Shown here piece by piece: positions 26,858 through 35,828 of a stretch of DNA of 64,000 bases. Numbering within the stretch: the stretch's first letter is position 1; each line of letters starts with the position of its first letter. The notes under the pieces were generated by a model. That model was not told the DNA's origin and did not search any database. It saw only the letters and a program-made list of their open reading frames with translations. The stretch is taken from assembly GCA_051418075.1 (NCBI GenBank), contig JBPRGG010000010.1, positions 1-64,000 on the forward strand. The letters are read 5' to 3'. Both the position numbers and the translations under genes were made by a program. Source of the stretch: JBPRGG01 sp051418075 (GTDB taxonomy: Bacteria; Bacteroidota; Bacteroidia; Cytophagales; Cyclobacteriaceae).

Positions 26858-27156
26858 ATTATTGCTAATAAATTATTTCAAATTGTAATTATTTAAATCT
26901 GCTGGCTTGATAGAACCAAGAAAACAAGTTAAAATCCACTCTGGAAATATATAGTTGGTGTAAATACAAATAGCAAAGACATGATGGTCGATTTTAACCT
27001 TTTATCTCAATAGGTGGGAATACAACGGTAGTGAAATGATTAAGGATACAAGAATTTTTGAAGAAACTTAAATGATCAAATGAAAGTCTTTAAAAATTTT
27101 AATAATATTATAGTTGTAACTTGGTACAGTGGAATAATTAAAAAAAATTAAAAAAA
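26858..27156. other. AT-rich divergent intergenic region
   Basis: The region between the GntR promoter and the DUF1080 gene is AT-rich and contains no recognisable gene. Only the operator and promoter candidates near 26811-26857 stand out. A promoter for the DUF1080 gene was not identified with confidence. Confidence 0.5.
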
Positions 27157-27747
27157 ATGAAACGATCTATTTTAGCTCTGTTAATTGGTTTATGTTTTGC
27201 CTGTTCGAATCCAGAACAGGATGGTTTTGAAACTCTTTTTGAAGGTGAAAATTTACAAGCCTGGCAAACTCCGGATCTTGCCGAAGCCTGGACTGTCAAT
27301 GATGGTTTATTAGTTGTACAAAGTGATGAAGCCAAAACAGGTTCAATTCTCTGGACTAAAAATGACTACCAGGATTTTATCATCAAAGCGGATTTCAAAT
27401 TTGGACAGGGTACAGTAGATTCCGGTATTTTTCTCAGGGATGAAAGTCAACAAATTCAGATCGGTGAATCCGGTTCGCTGAAAAGGGATATGACCTGTTC
27501 TCCTTATATTCCTGGCAAAGGCTACCCGGTAGAGGCCACTGGTGTAGCCGACATTATCAAAATGGATGACTGGAATACGATTCAGGTGCAGGCTCAAGGA
27601 AATCAATATACTGCCTGGCTTAATGGTGAGGAAGTGATGAACTATACTTCGGATAATGCAGTGGAAACCGGACCGATAGGCATTCAATTACACCCTAACC
27701 GGGATATGACCATGTATTATAAGAATATAGAAGTGAAGGAATTATAG
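27157..27747 (+). CDS. DUF1080 / 3-keto-disaccharide hydrolase-like lipoprotein
   Basis: 196 residues with a lipoprotein signal (CFAC, Cys16). The rest is one concanavalin-like beta-sandwich of the DUF1080 (3-keto-disaccharide hydrolase) type; characteristic parts are FKFGQGTVDSGIFLRDE, WNTIQVQAQGNQYTAWLNG and the terminal YKNIEVKEL. Members in Bacteroidota have been linked to cleavage of keto-glycosides formed by Gfo/Idh enzymes. It is divergent from the GntR operon, which holds a Gfo/Idh dehydrogenase and a TIM-barrel isomerase, so a linked keto-glycoside function is reasonable but is inference. A strong terminator follows. Confidence 0.85.
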   Translation: MKRSILALLIGLCFACSNPEQDGFETLFEGENLQAWQTPDLAEAWTVNDGLLVVQSDEAKTGSILWTKNDYQDFIIKADFKFGQGTVDSGIFLRDESQQIQIGESGSLKRDMTCSPYIPGKGYPVEATGVADIIKMDDWNTIQVQAQGNQYTAWLNGEEVMNYTSDNAVETGPIGIQLHPNRDMTMYYKNIEVKEL

Positions 27748-27773
27748 TACATATTTAAACCAAACGGTTTTTT

Positions 27774-27810
27774 AAGGAAGCTTACCTTTATTTCAAGGAT
27801 AAGCTTCCTT
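27774..27810 (+). terminator. Terminator after the DUF1080 lipoprotein gene
   Basis: AAGGAAGCTTA (27774-27784) and TAAGCTTCCTT (27800-27810) are perfect inverted complements; the stem extends by CCTT/AAGG with a one-base bulge. The stem is followed at a distance by CTTTATTTTT. It also sits ahead of the oppositely transcribed TPR gene, so it may stop transcription from both sides. Confidence 0.75.
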
Positions 27811-27990
27811 CAGACCTTCTTTATTTTTGACATGTAGTTTATTTTTTTATATCCAGGTATTAGCTTCAAAAGCCTTGCCTTCTAAATGTTCAATTCGTAT
27901 TGAAATTGCCCTATCATGTTGCAATGAGAGCTGACATTAAAATAAATTTGCCCCACCAGTTAAAAACCGAAACCCGTGCCAAATGAACTT

Positions 27991-29871
27991 CTACAATGAA
28001 TTCAAAAATGAATTTAAGTCTGTTTCCTTGTCCAGGCCTAACTTCTTTTTTAATCTGTACTTGGACTTGAAAATACTATCAGGCATCACATTTAGGATTG
28101 CGGCAATTTCCTTGGTGGAGAGGTTCATCCGTAAAAAAGCCGCCAATCTGATCTCGTTTTCTGAAATATCACCCAAATTCCGGAGCTTTTCATCAAAGTC
28201 TTTATGTACATCTACAAAATAGGATTTAAAGATTTCCCAGTTCTTATCTGTAGCATTTTCCTTTTTCAGCAATGTGACAATTTTTCGGAATTCCATTTTG
28301 AATTTTTCAGGTGAGTCCTTTAAATTCTCCAGGTTTGCTTTAAGTTCCTGAATGAAGATATTCTTCTGTACCAGGTGCAGGGTATGGCTGGCCAATTCTT
28401 TTTTCTTGTACTCAAGTTCCTTTTCATAAAGTGCAATTTGCTTTTCCTGGGCTAGCCGGTTTCTTTTTGTACGCTGCTTAAAGCCAAAGAATAGCAAACC
28501 AGACACCATTATGGATGTTCCCATGCCTCCGGCAAAAATACGCTTGTTCAATTTATCTACCTTTGCTTTTTCATTCAGGGTTTTAATCTCTTCTTTTTGT
28601 AAAAGCAATGCTGCTTCTTTCTTCTCGGTATCATGCAAGATTCTTAATTCTTCAATTTTTTGCACTTTTTCTGTATTCAAAAGTGTATCACTCAAGGCCT
28701 TGTACATCTTGTAATTTTTTAATGAACGATCATCCTGTCCAAGCATTTCATAGGCCTCACTTTGATGTTTTAAGGCAAGGGAATAGATGGAATTGTTATC
28801 AGTGGTAGCTGCATATTGAATTACTTTATCTGTCATGGCTAATGCTTTGGCTGGCTGGTTTATCAGTAGATAGGATTCAGCCATTTTATTTTGGGCAATG
28901 GCAATCCTCCTCCTGGCATTAATGGAACGGGACATGTCTATAGATTCATTTAAATAGTCAATGGCCTTTAAAGGTTGTTCCATGGATAAGTATACAGCCC
29001 CAATATTAGTCAGGGCAGCTGCCTGCAAGGCAATTACATTGGATGTTTTGGCTTTGTCAATGCTTTTAAGGAAAAATTCCAGTGCTTTTTCATAATTCCC
29101 CAGCGATTTATGGGCTACACCCATATCATTCAGCGCCTGAGCCTGATAATAATTATCATCATAAGCTTGATAAATTGATAAAGCACGGGAATTGTATTCA
29201 ATCGATTTTTTATAATTGCTGAAATTATATTCCAGGGTGGCCAGGTGATTCAAAGCGTCAGCTATTCTTATTGAATCAGCTAATATTTGCAACAATTCTA
29301 ACCCTTTCAGCACATTAGTGAGGGCAATGGCATAGTAGCCTTTATTTTGATTAATGGAACCTTTAAAGTCGTATGCCAGGGCTGCACCCATCGTATCCTG
29401 AAAAACAAGACAATGTTCCAGATTAAGTGAATTGAGACTATCTGCTTGGGCTAAATTCCCCTGGTTAAAATTGAGAATGGCCAATCCATGATAAGCCTGC
29501 GAAATGTAAATGGGATTATTGATGGTTCTGGCCTTATTCAGGCTAATACTGTAATAATGTTTAGCTGAATCGATTTGGTCAAGGTTGGCAAATACCACTC
29601 CCAACTGGTAATTTGCCAATGCTGAGCCGGACAAATAATCCAGTTGGTCTGATAGCAGCAGTTGCTCCCGGGCATATGCTTTTGCCTTGATTATATCCCG
29701 ATACATGAAATGATTAACGATATGGTTGATGGTCTTTACTGTAAGAGTATCTCCGGGTCGCTCATGATATACCTGGAGCAGGCTGTCAATATTCAGCATG
29801 TTTTGGGAAGAGGTGGTTTGCCCCATAAAAACCAGCGTGGATAAAACAATGTAAATTTTGGCACCTCCCAT
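27991..29871 (-). CDS. TPR-repeat membrane regulator with C-terminal helix-turn-helix
   Basis: 626 residues. N-terminal signal/anchor, then tandem tetratricopeptide repeats (about 40-420; many A-x8-Y-x2-A patterns, for example ALNDMGVAHKSLGNYEKALEFF), a membrane span at ~444-465 (FAGGMGTSIMVSGLLFFGF), a coiled-coil linker (~465-545), and a helix-turn-helix at ~563-615 that has the LuxR-like ISENEIRLAAFLRMNLSTKEIAAILNV spread. Proteins of this layout sense peptides or partners in the periplasm and act on DNA. It is divergent from the cytolysin-like gene, with about 300 bases between the starts, so it is a candidate regulator of it. Confidence 0.9.
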   Translation of the reverse strand: MGGAKIYIVLSTLVFMGQTTSSQNMLNIDSLLQVYHERPGDTLTVKTINHIVNHFMYRDIIKAKAYAREQLLLSDQLDYLSGSALANYQLGVVFANLDQIDSAKHYYSISLNKARTINNPIYISQAYHGLAILNFNQGNLAQADSLNSLNLEHCLVFQDTMGAALAYDFKGSINQNKGYYAIALTNVLKGLELLQILADSIRIADALNHLATLEYNFSNYKKSIEYNSRALSIYQAYDDNYYQAQALNDMGVAHKSLGNYEKALEFFLKSIDKAKTSNVIALQAAALTNIGAVYLSMEQPLKAIDYLNESIDMSRSINARRRIAIAQNKMAESYLLINQPAKALAMTDKVIQYAATTDNNSIYSLALKHQSEAYEMLGQDDRSLKNYKMYKALSDTLLNTEKVQKIEELRILHDTEKKEAALLLQKEEIKTLNEKAKVDKLNKRIFAGGMGTSIMVSGLLFFGFKQRTKRNRLAQEKQIALYEKELEYKKKELASHTLHLVQKNIFIQELKANLENLKDSPEKFKMEFRKIVTLLKKENATDKNWEIFKSYFVDVHKDFDEKLRNLGDISENEIRLAAFLRMNLSTKEIAAILNVMPDSIFKSKYRLKKKLGLDKETDLNSFLNSL

Positions 29872-30175
29872 TTAGCTAATATTTAATTTTTTGATTTAAT
29901 CATTCTTTAAAATTAATTATATATTAATTAAAATCTAAGCCAAAAAAAATTCTTGTCTTTATTTTCCTCTTTTTTTGGGTGTAAATAGTCTTTTTCCACA
30001 GGTAAAAACCACAGTCAATAGGATATAAACAGGTTTTTTCCCGGTGTGATTATTTTGAGGTCTCACCGGATGAATCGCTTAAAATATAACCTTGTCCAGG
30101 TTTTGTCCATATCAAAAATTAGCCTTCGGCTGCTTATTAATCTACTTTTGAGCTTTCAACCAAATTATTTAAACC
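29872..30175. promoter_or_regulatory. Divergent control region between TPR regulator and cytolysin-like gene
   Basis: CCGGTGTGA (30041-30049) and TCTCACCGG (30061-30069) form an imperfect hairpin or operator. TACTTTTG (30143-30150) matches the Bacteroidota TAnnTTTG box and lies 26 bases before the cytolysin start, although the TTG expected 19 bases upstream is absent. The region is otherwise AT-rich with no gene. Confidence 0.45.
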
Positions 30176-31765
30176 ATGAAAAATATTCAACAAACTTCAC
30201 AGGTATTGGCCTATTTAATCATTCCATTTATAATACTGGTTTCATGCTCCGAAGAAATGGGAGAAGATGCAGGCCTAACGGAAAATGACAAGCAGGCAAT
30301 CAATACAAATTTTGAAAATCTTGAAACGTTTTCGCAACCGGCTGAGAATCCGACTCCAGAGGAAGTTGATACCAGCCAGCCTGAACGTGACCAGAAAGAT
30401 AATACACTGGAATGTTATACTACCACTTTCAAAGCCTCACCTGGTTTTGATCAAATGCTGGCCCTCGATCCTACTACAGATGTGATTTTTCCGGGTGCTT
30501 TGCTGCAGGGGTCTTCCATTCCTACCGGTGAATATATCCCTATCGTTTCAGACCGTGCTCCCATTACATTGTCGGCATCACTTACCAATATTAATGGTAG
30601 CCCGGTAGTGACTGTCACTGATCCCAGTTTATCTACAGTCAGAGAAGGGGTTAAGTCAATACTGGATCAGGAAATTACCGGTTCTACTGCGGCTAAGTTA
30701 AACTTTGAAATCAGCCAGGTATATTCTGAGCAACATCTGAGTGTAGCGCTTGGTGCTAATTACCGATCAGCCGGACAAGATGTTTCTTCTTCATTCAATT
30801 TTGCACAATCTGCCTATAAAAACAAGTTTGTAATTAAATATCTGCAGATCTATTACACCATCGATGTGGACCCTCCCAAAGAACCGAGTGATTTTTTCAA
30901 TTCGATGACCGTTTTGGAAGAATTAAATGGCACTCTTCCTGTTTATGTGTCCAGTGTTTTTTACGGACGGATGGTGCTCTATACGGTGGAAAGCAACTAT
31001 GAATTTACAGAGATTAATGCGGCATTCAGCGCATCATTTACCTCCGGAGGTGGAACTATTGATGCAAATTACAGCGAGATCATAAGTAATTCCACCATTA
31101 AGGCGCTGGTGATCGGTGGGTCAGGGAAAGACGCTGCCAAGAGTATTGACGGACCTGGAGAGGTATATGATTATATAGCTAATGGTGGTGAGTACTCAAA
31201 AGATTCACCCGGCGCACCTATATCATACAAATTGCGGTTCTTGACAAAAGGAACTCCGGTTGCAAGGGTGGTTATGGCTACCGAATATAACATCCGTCAG
31301 TGTGATTTGGCCTATCCGATTTTCAATATTAAACTTAATAAAATAAAATTGGCAGACTCCAATGATGCAGGCGGTAATACTGATCTGTATGGATATGTTG
31401 GAGGTAGATTATCCTTAGACGGGACCTGGGTGAAAAATGGCAATGATGTACTGGATGTATATTGGGGTAGAAATGAAGGTTCACCTTTAAATTTTAAAGG
31501 TACTCATCAAGTTAATGATGAAATTAATATAGAGGTATACAAACCCGATTACGAAAAGGATTATATTCAGCTTTATGGCAAACTTTATGATAAAGATTTT
31601 TTAGAGGATGACTATTTGGGTAATAGAACTTTTGAAGTAAAGCTTAGAAACCTGCAACTCAATCAACCATACCTGGTGAATAATAAGGATGAGCCCAAAT
31701 TGATTTTTGATGAACAATCCGGTCAGAAAGTTGAGGTCTATTTCAGTATAACCAGAATAAAATAA
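30176..31765 (+). CDS. Cholesterol-dependent cytolysin-like (CDCL) pore-forming lipoprotein
   Basis: 529 residues. Lipoprotein signal with lipobox LVSC (Cys24). Residues ~80-372 match domains 1-3 of thiol-activated cytolysins: the YYTIDVDPPKEPSDFF block (226-241), YVSSVFYGR (257-265), the paired glycines in LVIGG (314-315), KDAAKSIDGPGEVYDYI, SPGAPISYKLRF and ATEY. These paired glycines and the strand after them are needed for the pre-pore to pore change in CDC. The usual tryptophan-rich undecapeptide and Ig-like domain 4 are absent; residues ~375-529 form a different, beta-rich C-terminal module. It may lyse or signal to eukaryotic cells, competitor bacteria or protists. Terminator follows at 31808. 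Confidence 0.88.
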   Translation: MKNIQQTSQVLAYLIIPFIILVSCSEEMGEDAGLTENDKQAINTNFENLETFSQPAENPTPEEVDTSQPERDQKDNTLECYTTTFKASPGFDQMLALDPTTDVIFPGALLQGSSIPTGEYIPIVSDRAPITLSASLTNINGSPVVTVTDPSLSTVREGVKSILDQEITGSTAAKLNFEISQVYSEQHLSVALGANYRSAGQDVSSSFNFAQSAYKNKFVIKYLQIYYTIDVDPPKEPSDFFNSMTVLEELNGTLPVYVSSVFYGRMVLYTVESNYEFTEINAAFSASFTSGGGTIDANYSEIISNSTIKALVIGGSGKDAAKSIDGPGEVYDYIANGGEYSKDSPGAPISYKLRFLTKGTPVARVVMATEYNIRQCDLAYPIFNIKLNKIKLADSNDAGGNTDLYGYVGGRLSLDGTWVKNGNDVLDVYWGRNEGSPLNFKGTHQVNDEINIEVYKPDYEKDYIQLYGKLYDKDFLEDDYLGNRTFEVKLRNLQLNQPYLVNNKDEPKLIFDEQSGQKVEVYFSITRIK

Positions 31766-31807
31766 TGCCCCTACAAAATTTACCTGCATCTGAGTGGGTT
31801 AGGGATG

Positions 31808-31845
31808 AAACCAGAAAAAGGCTGTTTATTGGCCTTTCTGGTTTT
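31808..31845 (+). terminator. Terminator after the cytolysin-like gene
   Basis: AAACCAGAAAAAGGC (31808-31822) pairs with GCCTTTCTGGTTT (31832-31844) with a two-base bulge and is followed by TT. It sits 43 bases after the stop codon, so the cytolysin gene is a single-gene transcript. A short frame that spans this hairpin is therefore not a gene. Confidence 0.65.
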
Positions 31846-32220
31846 AAGCTTAATTTAAACCTTTTTTTACACAATAATGGGTTCATAAGGGTAAAAAAGT
31901 GGGGGAGAGGACTTGATGATTTTACTTTTCAGCAAATTTCAAAGGTGGATGCCAAACCTGTCTGGTCTGATTGACTTTGGTCGCTGCAGTTTCCTGTTGG
32001 TCCCCGGCTGTCTATAGTCACCTTCTGGAAAACCTAAATAACTGCCCTTTACTTAGCAGGTCATTTTATAAATCAAACAAAATCTTTAGTTTGCCCATAA
32101 AGCTTTATTTTCTGATCATAATATCAATGTATCCCGCCTTAAAAATATTTTGCAAGATGTAAAGCTTTAAAAAAGAATTCGGTAAATTACAAAGTACTTA
32201 TTATGGCTAATACTTTGGCA
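31846..32220. other. Intergenic region with no recognised gene
   Basis: Between the cytolysin terminator and the decayed gene at 32228. Short frames here lack a family-like sequence. No repeat or promoter was recognised. Confidence 0.4.
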
Positions 32221-32227
32221 ATGGATT

Positions 32228-32503
32228 ATGGTTATAAGTATCTGGTGCCATTTTCCAGCTAATGCTCAATCCTGGAATAAATGGAAACTTGAATCAGGCA
32301 ATATTGATCAGGCCATAGAGTATTTCAGACCCGGACCAGCAGGACCAGCAACTGGTAGAAGTATTTGTTAATCAGGGCCGTTAATATATTTCAGGCAGGT
32401 TAGCAGGGAGCACCTAAAAGGTGCCCGTGTTGCCCTTGCCAGCCTGGAAGGTGCCGCTCTACTGGTTTCGATGCAAACCTGTAAATTGAAAAGTATTGAT
32501 TAA
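32228..32503 (+). pseudogene. Decayed secreted-protein gene with frame changes
   Basis: Protein-like sequence runs through several frames. The first frame begins at 32228 and reads a signal-peptide-like stretch ending PANAQ, then WNKWKLESGNIDQAIEYF; the sense then continues in a second frame as DQQLVEVFVNQGR before a stop, and a third frame as QVSREHLKGARVALASLEGAALLV ending near 32503. The reading suggests one ancestral secreted helical protein broken by small deletions. No family was recognised. Confidence 0.45.
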
Positions 32504-32516
32504 ATGCAACAGTATT

Positions 32517-34067
32517 ATGAAATTAAATGAAAGTATCTTTCTGTTAATTGTAATCATGGTTATTGGATCATGTAAACAAAATCAAACTGAAATAATTTAT
32601 GAACCTACCTGGGAATCACTAAAACAAGTCGATCCGGTGCCTGAATGGTTTAAAGATGCCAAGTTTGGGATTTATTTTCATTGGGGTGTATATTCGGTTC
32701 CGGCTTTTGGTAACGAATGGTACCCCAAAAACATGTATAGTGAAGATGCTAAAGAACACCAACATCATATTAATACTTACGGCAAACCGGAAGCATGGCC
32801 ATATCATTATTTTATTGTCGGATCTGAGGATAAACAAGGTAATTTTGTACAGTTTGCTCCCCGACTGAAATCAGAGGGAGGTGCATTTGATCCAGGAGAA
32901 TGGGCTGATCTGTTTGCCCGGGCCGGGGCAAAATTTGCTGGTCCGGTGGCGGAGCATCATGATGGTTTTTCCATGTGGGCCAGTAAGGTAAATCCATGGA
33001 ATGCCAAAGATCAGGCCCCGGGTATGGATCTGGTGGGCTTACTTACCCAGGCTATACGGGCACGGGATATGAGAGTCATTCTTTCCATGCACCATGCTTA
33101 CAATTTCACTGGTTTTTATGAACATGTGCCTGAAACAACAGATCCGGATTTGCAAATCCTGTATGGCCAACTTGGCCGTGAAAAAAATGAAGCAATTTGG
33201 CTGGCAAAACATAAAGAGATCATTGATAATTATAAACCAGACATTATATGGCAGGATTTTAACCTTACGGCCATTAGTGAGCATGTTTTACTGGAATTTC
33301 TGGCTTATTATTATAATCGGGCCAATAAATGGGGTAAGAAAGTGGTAACTACTTACAAAGATGCACTCAATACAGAAATAGCCCTGTTGGATTATGAACG
33401 GGGAGGCCCTTACCAGCTCAAAGATTATTATTGGCTGACTGATGATGCTATCAGCCGTTCCAGTTGGTGTTATACTGAAGGTATTGAATATTATTCTGCC
33501 ACAGCCGTATTACATAGTTTATTTGACCGAATCAGTAAAAATGGAAACCTGTTGCTCAATATATCACCCAAATCAGATGGCAGCATTCCATCAGAACAAA
33601 AGGATATACTTATGGCTATGGGCAGTTGGTTAAGCAGGTTTGGTGAAGCTGTTTATGGTACCAGGGCCTGGCTTAAATATGGCGAGGGACCAACTGAAAT
33701 GGGTTCAGGGCACCCTCATGGTGAAGGAGCATCATTTTCCCGGCCGGTTGAAGGTACGCCCCGGGATCTTCGTTTTACCAGAAGCAAAGATAATAGTACC
33801 CTCTATATTATTTTTATGGGATGGCCGGAAGATCATCAATTATCCATAAAAACTTTTGCCCGGGACAGTATTGAATTAGAGGGGACTTTGGAAGAAGTGG
33901 CCTTACTTGGTGATCAAAAAGGAACATATCTTCCTGTTAGTTATATTCAGGAGCAGGCAGCCATGCATTTTGCACTTCCGCAGAAACCTTCTGAGGAGAT
34001 GGCTTATGTGTTAAAATGCAGTTTTAGAAACGAAATACCAGCTTTGTCGGTTAATAGTCAGGATTAA
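32517..34067 (+). CDS. GH29 alpha-L-fucosidase lipoprotein
   Basis: 516 residues from the ATG at 32517; a longer start at 32496 adds 7 residues, but the lipoprotein signal (VIGSC, Cys19 here) reads better from the shorter one. The catalytic TIM barrel shows the family blocks FGIYFHWGVYSVPAF, GNEWYPKNMY, AEHHDGFSMW, ILSMHHAYNF and PDIIWQDFNL; Asp in WQDF is the expected nucleophile (residue 254 in the longer count). A C-terminal beta-domain follows from about 400. GH29 enzymes release terminal alpha-L-fucose. It stands alone between a decayed gene and a convergent glyoxalase-like gene, and near the sulfatase locus, which is consistent with fucosylated sulfated glycans. Confidence 0.92.
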   Translation: MKLNESIFLLIVIMVIGSCKQNQTEIIYEPTWESLKQVDPVPEWFKDAKFGIYFHWGVYSVPAFGNEWYPKNMYSEDAKEHQHHINTYGKPEAWPYHYFIVGSEDKQGNFVQFAPRLKSEGGAFDPGEWADLFARAGAKFAGPVAEHHDGFSMWASKVNPWNAKDQAPGMDLVGLLTQAIRARDMRVILSMHHAYNFTGFYEHVPETTDPDLQILYGQLGREKNEAIWLAKHKEIIDNYKPDIIWQDFNLTAISEHVLLEFLAYYYNRANKWGKKVVTTYKDALNTEIALLDYERGGPYQLKDYYWLTDDAISRSSWCYTEGIEYYSATAVLHSLFDRISKNGNLLLNISPKSDGSIPSEQKDILMAMGSWLSRFGEAVYGTRAWLKYGEGPTEMGSGHPHGEGASFSRPVEGTPRDLRFTRSKDNSTLYIIFMGWPEDHQLSIKTFARDSIELEGTLEEVALLGDQKGTYLPVSYIQEQAAMHFALPQKPSEEMAYVLKCSFRNEIPALSVNSQD

Positions 34068-34095
34068 TATATGAGGAAATAAGTGTAATAGCTGT

Positions 34096-34584
34096 TTATT
34101 TGGTTACCTCACCGTCCTGTTCCGGAGCCGAATATTTCACAAAATCAATACCGATTCCATTGGGGTCAACAATGGCAAAATGCCGGTCTCCCCAGGGTTC
34201 TTCTCTTAATTCAATGGCTATAGGTACTTGTTTTTCCTGTATTTCCTTATAAAATACATCTACATGCTCGACCTCAAATGTGAGATAGACTCCCTGCCCC
34301 TGAAAAGGCTTTTGAAAAATGGGCTGTTGAGAGGGATGGTTGGGCAACAGGAAGCTGATTTCTGCCTTATGGTCAGGCGTATGCATCAGGATAAACCATT
34401 CATTTTCGAAGGTGATGCCAAAGCCTAATTTTTCCTGATAAAACTTTTTGGTTTCTGCTAATTTTTCAGTGATAATACCTGCATTCATTTTCATGTCGCT
34501 GTTGTTTAAAGTGGTTGATGCTTGTTGTGAATATAATGGTGTTGACATAATCAAAACAATTAAGGTGTAATAAAACCGTCTCAT
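34096..34584 (-). CDS. Exported glyoxalase/VOC-superfamily protein
   Basis: 162 residues from the Met at 34584; the signal peptide (MRRFYYTLIVLIMS, cleaved near SQQ) makes this a better start than the upstream one at 34605. The rest is one VOC module: MKMNAGIITEKLAETKKFYQEKLGF, FILMHTPDH and WGDRHFAIVDPNGIGIDFV. An export signal is unusual for this superfamily. It may be a metal-dependent small-molecule-binding or resistance protein. The AraC gene lies 80 bases upstream in the same direction. Confidence 0.8.
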   Translation of the reverse strand: MRRFYYTLIVLIMSTPLYSQQASTTLNNSDMKMNAGIITEKLAETKKFYQEKLGFGITFENEWFILMHTPDHKAEISFLLPNHPSQQPIFQKPFQGQGVYLTFEVEHVDVFYKEIQEKQVPIAIELREEPWGDRHFAIVDPNGIGIDFVKYSAPEQDGEVTK

Positions 34585-34685
34585 ATTGAAAATTTGTTTA
34601 GACAAAAATGCACAGGTTGGCCAAAGAAAAATTGTAAAAAGCGGACATGTTAATATGGAAGTTTTTAGTGAAAATTCAGGTAAAT

Positions 34686-35501
34686 TTAAAGCCTGACCTG
34701 CTTGGGACTGGTACCATAAAATCTTTTGAAATCCTTGATAAAATGGGGTTGGTCGTAATAGCCTAAATCAAAATAGGATCTTTTCTTAAGAATTTCTACA
34801 GGTGAATTTTCAGAAGCGAGAAGTTTCTGGAATCGTACCACCTTACAAAAAGCCTTGCCTGATTCACCAATATGAAATTGAAATAAGCGACGCAATTGAC
34901 GCAGGCTCAAGCCAGTTGACAGCTCTTTTTCTATTTGAATATTGCCATTGAAGGCAAGGATAATTTGTAGCGCCCTGTAAAAGCGACTATCCCAGTCAAA
35001 GTTAATGTTGGAAAATTGCTTTTGAAAATACCTATCCAACCAATCCCCCATCGTTTTGGGAAAAATATCAGGATTCATATGACGACCGATATAATCAGCT
35101 AATTCAGGAACTAACAAACGCAGCTGTTCGGTACGATTGCTTAGCTCTGAAGCTTTAATATTAAATAATTGAGGAAAGACAGCCGGAAAAAACCGCACTC
35201 CTGCATAGTTAAATGTTTCCGGCAATGGAAATGCAGTATATGCTTTACTAAACCCCATTACCTGGCTGTGATCGGGATAATTCATATCAAAAAACAGATC
35301 GATACATCCATCCGCTACCACATTGTAGATGTAGGGGCGGCTAAGGGGACGTAAGCTTTTGAGCTGCCAGTAACAATAGATATAATTCTGTAAATATTCA
35401 GCCGGTAACACTTCCAGATAACTTACCGGACTACCATGAGATGCAGCAGTAGGTTGCATTGGTTGATAATATTGGCGGAAGTTCAGCTGATAAATAGACA
35501 A
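34686..35501 (-). CDS. AraC-family transcriptional regulator
   Basis: 271 residues. The C-terminal part (about 175-270) is an AraC-type double helix-turn-helix; the first helix unit contains LSTGLSLRQLRRLFQFHIGESGKAF, and the second the typical DLGYYDQPHFIKDFKRFYGTSPKQVR. The N-terminal 160 residues are a divergent effector part, with the segment YLQNYIYCYWQLK seen in many Bacteroidota regulators of this type. It may regulate the exported VOC protein gene just downstream. Confidence 0.9.
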   Translation of the reverse strand: MSIYQLNFRQYYQPMQPTAASHGSPVSYLEVLPAEYLQNYIYCYWQLKSLRPLSRPYIYNVVADGCIDLFFDMNYPDHSQVMGFSKAYTAFPLPETFNYAGVRFFPAVFPQLFNIKASELSNRTEQLRLLVPELADYIGRHMNPDIFPKTMGDWLDRYFQKQFSNINFDWDSRFYRALQIILAFNGNIQIEKELSTGLSLRQLRRLFQFHIGESGKAFCKVVRFQKLLASENSPVEILKKRSYFDLGYYDQPHFIKDFKRFYGTSPKQVRL

Positions 35502-35828
35502 AGATCTAAAGTTTTTTCTACAACTTATTTAATGAATGAAAGGTTTCAAAGGACATCGGCGAGGTATGGGGTAAAATTGAAATTGAAATTCCGGAGTACA
35601 AGAATTGTAGGGACAGCCTAAGTTAAGTTTGCTGTTTTCATGATTAATAATACTGGCGGGCCAGTGTTTCTTTGATTTTCTAATAATCATGATCCTCATA
35701 TAATCATAAAAATCATACGAAATATGATTTTTTGCACAAAAAAGTAAAACTGGGATTAGGACATCAGGCAAAAAGCATATATAATTGATATTTAAGTACT
35801 AAAGCTATATCATTATAAATAAAAGGAG
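35502..35828. other. Intergenic region with a repeat relic
   Basis: No gene is visible. A short palindrome ACTGGCGGGCCAGT (35652-35665) precedes the tail of the structured repeat. The 12-base AT-rich stretch before the sulfatase gene has no clear promoter. Confidence 0.5.
35670..35716. repeat. Tail-only copy of the structured repeat
   Basis: CTTTGATTTTCTAATAATCA and the following TAATCATAAAAATCAT match the tails of the copies at 103-362 and 527-795. The upstream hairpin body is absent, replaced by a short palindrome at 35652-35665. It may be a remnant left after partial loss of the unit. Confidence 0.55.

Noticed and set aside
31765..31974. 69-codon ORF after the cytolysin gene
   Set aside because: It crosses the terminator hairpin at 31808-31845 and shows no family-like sequence.
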